DNA of 62,379 nucleotides, taken from Candidatus Nomurabacteria bacterium. GTDB taxonomy: Bacteria > Patescibacteriota > Saccharimonadia > Saccharimonadales > Saccharimonadaceae. The DNA is taken from NCBI GenBank assembly GCA_031275815.1, contig JAISOF010000002.1, positions 1 through 62,379 of the forward strand. The letters run 5' to 3'. This document shows positions 1 to 6,949 of the stretch, piece after piece. Below the pieces are notes generated by a model. That model was not told the DNA's origin. It ran no database searches and saw only the letters and a program-made list of their open reading frames with translations. Position numbers and translations under genes: made by a program. Numbering within the stretch: the first letter of the stretch is position 1; every line of letters begins with the position of its first letter.

Positions 1-22
1 TTTGCTGTTCGCCGAGTGCAGC

Positions 23-73
23 CAAATCGGTTAAGGCTGAAGGGTGTGGGGTGCCCACACCTTAACCGATTTG
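23..73. repeat. Nested inverted repeat / stem-loop at window edge
   Basis: CAAATCGGTTAAGG (23-36) is perfectly complementary to 60-73. Inside it, GGTGTGGG (43-50) pairs with CCCACACC (54-61) around a GTG loop; the two stems share bases 60-61, so they compete or stack. No T-run follows, so this is not an obvious Rho-independent terminator. It may be the tail of an upstream gene or element beyond the window. Confidence 0.5.
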
Positions 74-96
74 ACGCGAAACGTACTCTTTGACGG

Positions 97-119
97 GGTG
101 ATAATTATGCAACAATACC
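97..119 (-). repeat. Solo TTGTTGCATAATTA motif (23-bp repeat, copy 1)
   Basis: These 23 bases are the exact reverse complement of 49901-49923, which lies just upstream of the ribosomal operon promoter. The core TTGTTGCATAAT also starts the large dispersed repeats and lies 48 bp beyond the stop codon of the IS5-type transposase, so it is probably an insertion-element end or a solo derivative. Confidence 0.6.
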
Positions 120-215
120 AGTTCGTGAGTTTGTTTTTGGTGATTTAGTCACAAAAAGCTTTTGTTTTTGAAAGTTTTGTGTTACACTGGGGTTAATTAA
201 GGAGGTTGTGGTAAG

Positions 216-2759
216 ATGCAGGCGTTCACGAGGAAAAATCACACAAAAAAGTTGTCGTGCGTGTTGAAAACGGGCTTGGCGGTCGTGGCAATGGCGGTGA
301 TTGGCGGCACTTTTGTTTCGTTTAATTCCGCGACCCACGCCACCGACAAAGACGCCCAAATTGTCGCCTATGACGGCGTGCTAGTATACGGCGCCAGCAC
401 GTATGACCAAACCAAATACGCCGTGCTGGGCTGTGACGACGGCACGGGTCAGTTGTCGGACACTTGTCCGGACGAGATTGACATCCCCGCAAGTTATGGT
501 CGTGAGGTTATCGAAATCGCCGACCACGCCTTCGAAAACAAATCGGGTGTCGGCAAACTAACCACACACGACGGGCTACTGTATGTCGGGGAGAAAGCCT
601 TTGCGAATTCACGGTTCACCGAGATGAACTTTGCTTCGACGGTGCTAACTTATGGCAATGAGGCGTTTTTCCAGATGGGCGACTATCTGGGGGTGGCGTT
701 GACGATTAATTTCGCCAACCCTAATCCAGCCGTCGACTCGTTTGGCAATGATATTATGGGCTACACTTGGGACAATCCCAAAAAATTGGTGGTTAATATT
801 CCGAGTGGAGCGTGGGCGGCTTATATCAATGCTCATTCGAACTTTCTTTGGTCTGATCTGATAGCGAATAATTTTTATACCGACGCTACAGATGTGCTGA
901 TTTTGATGGGGCATCGGGTCTGGGAGACTAGCGATGGGCCACTGCCGGACATTACGCTGTATCGAGCGGGCAGTCCGCTCAGCCCGCAGCCGAGCCAGTC
1001 GGTGGTGGACGGTTATATAATTAACCTGCTTGGTACATTTGACGACGATACTTATCAAGTTTATACCGGTGCGACCTATACTGGTGTGGATATTGTGGTG
1101 AGTGGCGGCAAATCTCGGTCGGTGCGGGTCAATTTTGCGGCTACGTTGACGCTTTCGCCGGTCGCTAGTGAGTCAGAGCCGCTGGATTTTGGCACGGCGA
1201 TGGGGAAGGATTACACCGTGACGCCACAGAAAGTGACGATTACTAATACTAGTGGTTTTGTGACGGCGACTAATCTGACGGTTGAGTGTTCTACTTACGA
1301 CCCGGTGTTTTGTGCCAATATTACTGGTAATCTGGGCAATTTGGCGCCGGGAGCGTCGATCGATATTGAGATTTCGCCTCGTCCAGGTCTCGACTATGGC
1401 AATTATGGCGAGCCGACCATTGGCATAACAACGGTTCATGCAACCTGTGATAGCTGTGGCGGGGAATACGACGATATTTGGGCGGCTTTTGAGGTTGGAA
1501 AATCGCTGAAATTGGTTGGGCAGGACGGGCGGTTGAGCAGCAATTTGCCGCCTGATTATGGTATTGACTACTTGCTCCAACTGGGGTCGGTGTCGGCCAG
1601 CGAGACCGCTACGACTTATAAAATCAAGGTTTATAATTACAATAGCCAGTTAGAGGATATTAGTTATGGCTGTTTTTATGGTGGTAATTGGTTGTCGGTC
1701 AACGGTGTGTCGTGCGATGTTTTGAGCGGTGCGCCGGCGACGATATACGACGTGCCGGCGGGCGGCTGGCAGGAACTCACCCTGGAAATTTCCAGCGGTC
1801 TAACGCCTGATTTTTACATTCAAGGCTTGAACTTTTCGAGCAACGACAGCGGTAATTTAGTGGTCCCGATTTTATACAATGTGGTTGGCGAGTACGGCGT
1901 CAATATCACCAGCGACAGCGCTCACCCCAGTTTTTATTGGGGCTCACCCTATACTTTTGCCGACGAATATGTTGGCTATGACCCAGTGGAACTTAAGTTG
2001 CCACTAGTGATTACTAATATCGGCACGGAAGCGATGGGCGAGATGACGTTAGAATGCAATTACGGTTGCGAAAACTGGGATTATCCAGCCTCCAAAATCA
2101 CCAGTTTAGACCCCAACCAATCGACGACGATTTATGTGTCACCGAAAGCTGGTTTGGCGGCGAGGAATTACGAAGGTGAGTTTTACCTAAAGTCGGATTA
2201 CTGGAGTGCTCCTGTCTACCAAGTTTTGAGTTTTAATGTTAAACCTTGTGGTAGCGACGAGTGCTTGCAACTGGAAATCAATGACAGCGACGACAGCGAA
2301 ATCCTCTTGCCAACCATTTCCGAAGATTATGCGGACGGCGACGGTGCCACAAAAATCACGCTCAAAAACGTCGGCAACCGAACAATCCCCAACATCACGC
2401 TTGCGCTTTCCGACAGCAATTTCATCCTATCAAACACCGAAAACTGCGCCAGCCTTGCCGCCGGCGCCAGTTGCCAATTCACCATCACGCCGACTTCCGG
2501 TCTCTCAAGCGGCGATTACACCGCCGAACTCAACGTGTCCTTTGGCAACACCCAAACCAAAACCCGCAACATCCTGTTCAAAGTGACCTCAAAAAACCTG
2601 CCTCCCCCCAATCCCGAACCTAAGCCACCCGCCACCGGTATCAACTCGCTCGCGGGCAGTGATTTCGCACAGAATATCGTGCCGAACCTGCTGGTTTTAT
2701 TGGTCGTTGTCATTATTGGCGGTAGTTTGGCGGCTGTGTTTGCGAAACAAAAGAATTGA
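216..2759 (+). CDS. Secreted/anchored surface protein, BspA-like repeats plus Ig-like modules
   Basis: 847 residues with a basic N-terminus and a hydrophobic signal segment at about residues 17-37, ending near an ATHA cleavage-like site. Residues ~60-150 resemble BspA-type leucine-rich repeats (patterns such as VIEIADHAFENKS and YVGEKAFANS). About four beta-rich modules follow, each built around a pattern like 'ITNxGxxxxxxLTLxC...L.PG.S..I.I.P..GL..G.Y', as in adhesin Ig-like repeats. The C-terminus has PEPKPPATG, then a transmembrane helix (LLVLLVVVIIGGSLAAVF) and a KQKN tail, resembling a variant sorting signal; a sortase is encoded at 60188-60874. The hydrophobic part starts about 16 residues after PPATG, further than in classic LPXTG signals, so simple membrane anchoring is equally possible. 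The start is set by AAGGAGG about 10 nt upstream. Probably a cell-surface adhesin. Confidence 0.8.
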   Translation: MQAFTRKNHTKKLSCVLKTGLAVVAMAVIGGTFVSFNSATHATDKDAQIVAYDGVLVYGASTYDQTKYAVLGCDDGTGQLSDTCPDEIDIPASYGREVIEIADHAFENKSGVGKLTTHDGLLYVGEKAFANSRFTEMNFASTVLTYGNEAFFQMGDYLGVALTINFANPNPAVDSFGNDIMGYTWDNPKKLVVNIPSGAWAAYINAHSNFLWSDLIANNFYTDATDVLILMGHRVWETSDGPLPDITLYRAGSPLSPQPSQSVVDGYIINLLGTFDDDTYQVYTGATYTGVDIVVSGGKSRSVRVNFAATLTLSPVASESEPLDFGTAMGKDYTVTPQKVTITNTSGFVTATNLTVECSTYDPVFCANITGNLGNLAPGASIDIEISPRPGLDYGNYGEPTIGITTVHATCDSCGGEYDDIWAAFEVGKSLKLVGQDGRLSSNLPPDYGIDYLLQLGSVSASETATTYKIKVYNYNSQLEDISYGCFYGGNWLSVNGVSCDVLSGAPATIYDVPAGGWQELTLEISSGLTPDFYIQGLNFSSNDSGNLVVPILYNVVGEYGVNITSDSAHPSFYWGSPYTFADEYVGYDPVELKLPLVITNIGTEAMGEMTLECNYGCENWDYPASKITSLDPNQSTTIYVSPKAGLAARNYEGEFYLKSDYWSAPVYQVLSFNVKPCGSDECLQLEINDSDDSEILLPTISEDYADGDGATKITLKNVGNRTIPNITLALSDSNFILSNTENCASLAAGASCQFTITPTSGLSSGDYTAELNVSFGNTQTKTRNILFKVTSKNLPPPNPEPKPPATGINSLAGSDFAQNIVPNLLVLLVVVIIGGSLAAVFAKQKN

Positions 2760-2880
2760 ACCCGAGATTGTAAAACTTAGTGTGGGGGTTCTGAGCTTGA
2801 AATTGCAAAGTGTGGCGCAGAGGTTCTATTTTCTCTGTAAAGAAACTCTTCGGCGAAAAGAATGTGCCGCAATAAAAAAA

Positions 2881-3579
2881 TTATTTCTGACCCTTATAAG
2901 CAAAATACAAAATCAAAGCAAACAAAAATCCACCGATAGTATTGCCGATGGTCACCCAGAGGAGGTTGTTCAGATACGCCAGTTCAAAGTGTCCGCTGGT
3001 GAAAATGGCGGCGGCAAAAATAAACATGTTGGCAATACTGTGCTCGGCTTTAATCATTACAAAGGTCATGATGGGGAGGATGATGCCGAAAATCCTTGTG
3101 CTCCCTTTTTCGTGAGTACCGAGCCAAGAGGCGATACAGACCAAAAAGTTAGCAATAGCGCCGGAAAACAACATCGCAACAGGGGTCAGATTGGCTTTGG
3201 TAGTGGCGGAAGACAGCAAATTATCTTGATAACTCTCCAACAACCCCGCCCCCCACAAAAATGTTGTAATAATTACAACACCCAATAAATTGAAAATATA
3301 AACGACCGCCAGGCGGGAAAATATCTTGGGTTGGCGCGGACGAAGCACCACCAAACAGTTGCTGGTGAAAAGTTCAGCACCGAGCAAGATAATCATCACG
3401 AGCCCAAACGAAAACAGTAAAGAACTCAACACAAGATTGCCAAAAAGCGCTGTGGCAATCACTGAAATCAACCCCGCGCAGCTCAGCACCACCCCCGCCA
3501 AAATCGAGCGCGACCATACCTGTCCGCGATTTTGCTTGAACTTGCCGGCAATGACCTTGTGGTATTCTTTCATCTGCAT
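2881..3579 (-). CDS. Formate/nitrite transporter (FNT) family channel
   Basis: 232 residues with six hydrophobic segments in the FNT arrangement. Family marks are GAELFTSN after helix 2, the N-F-L-V-C-I-A-S-W-L element, and KAEHSIANMF, which holds the central-pore histidine of FocA/NirC-type channels, then the final TIGNTIGG motif. FNT proteins are pentameric channels passing formate, nitrite, lactate or hydrosulfide as acid/anion pairs. It is shorter than FocA (about 285 residues), mostly in the N-terminal tail and loops. The substrate cannot be read from sequence; for a fermenting CPR cell formate or lactate export is plausible (inference). The start is supported by GAAAGGAGG upstream. Confidence 0.88.
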   Translation of the reverse strand: MQMKEYHKVIAGKFKQNRGQVWSRSILAGVVLSCAGLISVIATALFGNLVLSSLLFSFGLVMIILLGAELFTSNCLVVLRPRQPKIFSRLAVVYIFNLLGVVIITTFLWGAGLLESYQDNLLSSATTKANLTPVAMLFSGAIANFLVCIASWLGTHEKGSTRIFGIILPIMTFVMIKAEHSIANMFIFAAAIFTSGHFELAYLNNLLWVTIGNTIGGFLFALILYFAYKGQK

Positions 3580-3605
3580 GTTACGCCTCCTTTCTTATAC
3601 TTACC

Positions 3606-3633
3606 ATTATACAAACTTTCATTCAGATAGCAA
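3606..3633 (-). promoter_or_regulatory. Promoter of the FNT gene
   Basis: On the minus strand, TTGCTA (3633-3628), a 16-nt spacer and TATAAT (3611-3606) precede the FNT start, leaving a leader of about 20 nt that contains the GGAGG ribosome site. Confidence 0.6.
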
Positions 3634-3649
3634 GATAAATCCTCCGCAA

Positions 3650-3886
3650 GGTTTTGTTGCATAATCACTTTTGTTGGGCTTATTTTGCTTGCCGGTTTTG
3701 TTGGTATAGTTCTTTTGTTGGTATGTTCTTCCTGCCGCTCTTGTTGCACAACCACCCACATTCACAGGTACTAAAAACTGTTGCCATCCAATCGTTATTG
3801 GTGGCAGTCGGTTCCTCACTTCAATCTGTCGTCACAGATTGAAGAGCCCCGTGAAGTGGGGGTTGGTGCCAACAAGACCTTGTTGG
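3650..3886 (+). repeat. Dispersed structured repeat, copy 1 (MITE-like)
   Basis: Starts GGTTTTGTTGCATAATCAC and ends in the palindrome CCAACAAG-AC-CTTGTTGG (3869-3886), giving inverted GGTYTTGTTG ends. The interior holds TTGTTGG-rich short repeats, a conserved CCACATTCACAGGTAC block, an imperfect TGCCA...TGGCA hairpin and a perfect 11-bp hairpin (CTTCAATCTGT 3819-3829, ACAGATTGAAG 3834-3844, loop CGTC). Related copies lie at 60920-61220 (same strand) and 30403-30559 (opposite strand, truncated). No convincing ORF; it also separates the FNT gene from the next operon. Either a non-autonomous insertion element or a conserved structured RNA. Confidence 0.75.
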
Positions 3887-4007
3887 TAACAGTTTGATGT
3901 TTATTTCATCTCAACTTCTTTTCGTAATATCATAGTCTTAAAACATTTATGCTTTCATACTCTTATACCAGCAAAACCAAAAAACACCAATAACCTCACT
4001 AATCTTG

Positions 4008-4037
4008 TTGCATTTTCCAAACGCGGTGTGTTACAAT
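4008..4037 (+). promoter_or_regulatory. Promoter of the membrane protein / ATP-cone / flavoprotein operon
   Basis: TTGCAT (4008-4013), an 18-nt spacer and TACAAT (4032-4037). The ATG at 4044 begins 7 nt after the -10 box, where transcription would start, so the first gene is probably leaderless. Confidence 0.6.
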
Positions 4038-4043
4038 GAAAGC

Positions 4044-4745
4044 ATGAGCGACATTTGGGTCAATATTGCAGTTGTGGCGTTAGCCGGTTTTATCCATGCC
4101 ACTTTGCAATTGGGCTTGGGTTGCGTGATCTTATTGTATCACGGCTCCGTGGGGCGGGCGCACATTCGGCGCAAAACCAATAGCTTGGTTAGCAGTTTTA
4201 TTTCCGGCGTGGGGCTGATGTCGTTTTTGTTGCTGTCGGCGGTAGCTTTCATTTTATTGAATATTTTTGGGCTTTTTGTGCCGGATTACTTCTTGGCAGT
4301 GGGTGTGGGTATGTTGGCGGCGACCGCTGTTGCCACGATTTTGTTTTATTATCGGCGGGGCGTGGGGACGGAACTGTGGTTGCCAAAACCGGTGGCGAAG
4401 TTTATCGACCAACGCGCCAAAGCCACCAACAACACCAGTGAGGCGTATCTTTTGGGCTCGTTCGCCTGTTTTGGGGAGCTGCCGTTCATCTTGGCGTTAC
4501 TTCTGATTTCCGGCGCTTGCATTGTGGAACTTCCGGTTGAATGGCAGTTGCTGGCCGTGGCGATTTATGCCATCATTTCAATCATTCCGCTGGTGATTTT
4601 CCGGTTTTCGGTGCACACCGGCAAAACGGTCGCCGACGTCCAGAAGTGGCGCATGCATTTCAAACGCTTTTTGAAGATTATTTCCACCGTCAGCTATCTG
4701 GCGCTCACGCTGTTTGTGATAGTTTATAAAATAATTGAGGTGTGA
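4044..4745 (+). CDS. Polytopic membrane protein of unknown function
   Basis: 233 residues with about six hydrophobic helices in two groups of three, separated by a charged loop near residues 115-135 (KPVAKFIDQRAKATNN). The layout resembles small transporter folds such as the LysE/CcdA/GAP type, but I see no diagnostic motif or cysteine pair and cannot assign a family. I use ATG 4044 (MSDIW) rather than an upstream in-frame ATG at 4005, because the -10 box TACAAT ends only 6 nt before 4044 and no ribosome site precedes 4005. It is the first gene of a tight operon: the stop overlaps the ribosome site of the next gene, which overlaps the flavoprotein gene, suggesting a membrane-linked redox role (inference). 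Confidence 0.6.
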   Translation: MSDIWVNIAVVALAGFIHATLQLGLGCVILLYHGSVGRAHIRRKTNSLVSSFISGVGLMSFLLLSAVAFILLNIFGLFVPDYFLAVGVGMLAATAVATILFYYRRGVGTELWLPKPVAKFIDQRAKATNNTSEAYLLGSFACFGELPFILALLLISGACIVELPVEWQLLAVAIYAIISIIPLVIFRFSVHTGKTVADVQKWRMHFKRFLKIISTVSYLALTLFVIVYKIIEV

Positions 4746-4747
4746 AG

Positions 4748-4987
4748 ATGACGATTTTTTCCGAAGAAACTTTGAAACAAGAACTGATGAATGACGCGTT
4801 GGCAGTCCGAATACCTGAGGGGCAAGCGGAAGAGTTGGCGAGTTTGGCGACAGCGGAGGTCAAAAAGTGGCTAGAGGGGCGCGGTAAAGTCACGCGTGGC
4901 GACATTCAGCGGGTGATTTATCAAACTTTGATGCGGCACAACGAGAACTTGGCGTTCGCGTACGCCATTGAAGGCAGGGTGATATGA
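4748..4987 (+). CDS. Small ATP-cone-like protein
   Basis: 79 residues from ATG 4748, which follows GAGGTG at a suitable distance; a GTG at 4742 would add two residues. The C-terminal half (VTRGDIQRVIYQTLMRHNENLAFAYAIEGR) resembles the second half of the ATP-cone nucleotide-sensing domain of ribonucleotide reductases and NrdR (pattern 'v.t.eI.elV...L...d..ayl.fa.vyr'). The first half, where ATP-cones carry a conserved lysine and arginine, is only loosely similar. It may be a stand-alone regulatory subunit for the flavoprotein, whose ATG overlaps its stop (ATGA, 4984-4987). The assignment is tentative. Confidence 0.5.
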   Translation: MTIFSEETLKQELMNDALAVRIPEGQAEELASLATAEVKKWLEGRGKVTRGDIQRVIYQTLMRHNENLAFAYAIEGRVI

Positions 4988-6345
4988 GCAAGTTTGAATA
5001 CGATTTGGCAGTGTTGGGGTCGGGACCGGCGGGTGCCACGGCGGCGTCAGTGGCGGCGAAAGCCGGACGCAAAGTGGCGATAATGGAAGTTGGGGCGCAA
5101 GGTGGCGATTTTTTGAACGGCTATGACGTGCCGAGCCAAGCCGCTTTCACGATTGCCAAGAGCTTTTATGAAGCGAAAAAAGGTGCCAAATGGGGGCTGT
5201 CGTCCGGCAGTCTGCGGTATAATTTCCCCACTTTGATTAATTTCACAAGGAGCGCCGTGCGCAAGGCCTCGCCGTTTTTCGGCGCCAAGTTTTTGGAGAG
5301 CGCGGGCGTGGAGGTGATAAAGGGCAGGGCGCATTTTCTCAGCCCGCATGAAGTCAGCGTCGGCAGTCGAGTCGTCAAGGCCAAGAACTTTGTGATTGCC
5401 ACCGGCGCGGAATTGAAAAATGGCGAAATCAAAAATCTGGAAAACGTGCGGGTGCTCACGCCGAAGTCGGCGTTTGAGATTATTCGACCGCCCAAATCGT
5501 TGTTTGTGATTGGCGCGGGCGCGACCGGTGTGGAGTTGGCGCAATATTTTGCGACGCTTGGCACACAGGTGTTGCTCTCGGACATTGCCGCGCGACCTTT
5601 GCCCAAAGAGGATGAAGAAGTGGGGCAGTTTGTGGATGAATTGTTCAACAAGCGTTTTGGCATCAAGGTCTTGACACGGACGCGCGTGGTGGCGGTGGAA
5701 AAGGACGCAATTTCCAAAAAGGTGATTTTGATTCGTGGCGGACAGGAGAAAACGGTGCGGGTGGATGAAGTGTTGCTGGCGACCTCAAAAGCGCCCGCGA
5801 CGGATATTGGGTTGGAGAACGCGGGTGTGAAATATGACAATCACGGGATTTTGGTGGATCAGGCGTTGCGCACCACTGCGAAGAATATTTTTGCGGCGGG
5901 CGACGTGCTCGGTGGCAACAGCTCGGCGACACGTGCGGTGTTGGAGGGCAAAACGGCGGCGCAAAATCTGGTTTATCGTTCCAAAGTGGCGGTCGACCTT
6001 GCCGGCATGCCCACCATCACCAACATTCTGCCGAAAATCGCGTCAGTGGGGCTGAAAGAAGATGATTGTTTGAAGGCGGACAAGAAGATCAAGAAAGCTT
6101 TGGTGGCGTTTTCTGACGTTGTGCAAAGTGTGACGGCGGACGATGTGAACGGGTTTGTGAAAATCATTGCCGACCGTTCCGGCAAATTACTCGGCGGCAC
6201 CATCATGGCGCCAGACGCCGACTTGATGGTTGCTGAACTTTCGCTTGCTATCAAAAATGGCATGAGCGCCGAAGAATTAGCCGCCGCCCCGCACGCTGTT
6301 GAATCGTGGAGCGAGGCTGTGCGGGTGGCTGGTTTGAGGTTGTAG
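4984..6345 (+). CDS. FAD-dependent pyridine-nucleotide oxidoreductase without the redox disulfide
   Basis: 453 residues with the fold of dihydrolipoamide dehydrogenase/mercuric reductase. It has an N-terminal FAD Rossmann motif GSGPAGATAA (residues 12-21), an ATG motif (FVIATGAEL), a second dinucleotide motif GAGATGVELAQ, the FAD-binding AAGDV segment (NIFAAGDVLGG) and a C-terminal dimerisation domain with PHAVESWSEAV, where family members carry the catalytic His-Glu. The active-site disulfide segment (normally GGTCLNxGCxPSK) reads GGDFLNGYDVPSQ, so both cysteines are replaced (F43 and D48). It therefore cannot do classic dithiol chemistry. Soluble transhydrogenase and some NAD(P)H oxidases of this superfamily also lack the disulfide, so hydride transfer between nucleotides or to another acceptor is possible. 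Co-transcribed with the two preceding genes. Confidence 0.85.
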   Translation: MSKFEYDLAVLGSGPAGATAASVAAKAGRKVAIMEVGAQGGDFLNGYDVPSQAAFTIAKSFYEAKKGAKWGLSSGSLRYNFPTLINFTRSAVRKASPFFGAKFLESAGVEVIKGRAHFLSPHEVSVGSRVVKAKNFVIATGAELKNGEIKNLENVRVLTPKSAFEIIRPPKSLFVIGAGATGVELAQYFATLGTQVLLSDIAARPLPKEDEEVGQFVDELFNKRFGIKVLTRTRVVAVEKDAISKKVILIRGGQEKTVRVDEVLLATSKAPATDIGLENAGVKYDNHGILVDQALRTTAKNIFAAGDVLGGNSSATRAVLEGKTAAQNLVYRSKVAVDLAGMPTITNILPKIASVGLKEDDCLKADKKIKKALVAFSDVVQSVTADDVNGFVKIIADRSGKLLGGTIMAPDADLMVAELSLAIKNGMSAEELAAAPHAVESWSEAVRVAGLRL

Positions 6346-6432
6346 GCGTAACTTTTTATTGATAGACGAGAAGAGTTCCGCCGACAAAATCAACAAAAGA
6401 TTATGCGCCAGCGCGTTTTCGTGGTGGGGTGC

Positions 6433-6461
6433 TTTACTTTTTGTGCAATGTGTGATATAAT
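6433..6461 (+). promoter_or_regulatory. Promoter of a candidate small RNA
   Basis: TTTACT (6433-6438), a 17-nt spacer and a consensus TATAAT (6456-6461). The predicted start near 6468 has no ORF downstream until the RNase J gene, but there are strong RNA folds and a terminator. Confidence 0.6.
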
Positions 6462-6467
6462 GAAACT

Positions 6468-6712
6468 GTGTTTCGTTGTAACACTGCGTCACTCGGAAAA
6501 GTTTATAAATAAACTTTTCGCTCATTTCCTTGTGTTATAACGAAAAAATAATTCCATAATTGGACGTTTTTTCTGAAGCGCAAGTTGAGGAGGAGGAGGA
6601 GGAGGCTAATTAAAGAGCGTTCCGTGAGGGCGCAAAGTTTTGCGACAATCGCACCCCAACATAACGGCCCTCCACAGAAAGAGACGGATGTAGTGTTCTC
6701 CGTCTTTTTTCA
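6468..6712 (+). ncRNA. Candidate structured non-coding RNA (about 245 nt)
   Basis: Lies between a consensus promoter and an intrinsic terminator, without an ORF of useful length. A 14-bp stem (6471-6484 with 6532-6545, one G-U) encloses a perfect 10-bp hairpin (6496-6505 with 6510-6519, loop TAAA). A 19-nt GAG/GGA run (6587-6605), in effect several tandem Shine-Dalgarno-like motifs, follows with no start codon after it, then a GC-rich segment. CCCTCCACAGA (6668-6678) can pair with 6764-6774 beyond the terminator, so an alternative fold is available. I do not recognise tmRNA, RNase P, SRP or 6S RNA features. It could also act as a regulatory leader of the RNase J gene. Confidence 0.5.
6682..6710 (+). 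terminator. Rho-independent terminator after the candidate small RNA
   Basis: AGACGGA (6682-6688) pairs with TCCGTCT (6699-6705) and a T-run follows (to 6710). The A-rich left flank would let it work in both directions. Confidence 0.75.
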
Positions 6713-6780
6713 TATCGATTGCGGGTTTTTCATCTGATAAAAACAAAAATCACGTTTCGCACATCTGTGGAGGGTGCGTC

Positions 6781-6818
6781 CCTTGCGTAACCTCCCTTGC
6801 GTAACCCCTTGCGTAACC
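6781..6818. repeat. Three tandem copies of CCTTGCGTAACC
   Basis: Copies at 6781-6792, 6795-6806 and 6807-6818, just before a degenerate TTGTTGCAT motif (reverse strand, about 6824-6841) and the RNase J promoter. Possible protein-binding array or slippage product; nothing else in this stretch looks like a gene. Confidence 0.5.
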
Positions 6819-6852
6819 AGCAAGATAATCATGCAACAAGGTCAAAAAATCA

Positions 6853-6881
6853 TTGACAATTGGGAGCCGGCTTGGTATACT
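6853..6881 (+). promoter_or_regulatory. Strong promoter of the RNase J gene
   Basis: TTGACA (6853-6858), a 17-nt spacer and TATACT (6876-6881), the best sigma-70 match nearby. It leaves a leader of roughly 60 nt. Confidence 0.8.
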
Positions 6882-6949
6882 AAGGATACTAATAATATTT
6901 ACTTGTTAATTTGATGGGCGTTTCAAAGCTCGGCAATAAGAAAGGTGAA

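Noticed and set aside
3654-3842. Short ORFs within the dispersed repeats
   Set aside because: Frames exist on both strands and look alike between copies only because the DNA is similar; no ribosome sites, and unit insertions change the peptides.
4984-6345. Genuine dihydrolipoamide dehydrogenase
   Set aside because: Both redox cysteines are missing and there are no pyruvate dehydrogenase genes nearby.
6781-6818. CRISPR-like array
   Set aside because: Three 12-bp copies with 0-2 bp between them; no spacers and no cas genes.
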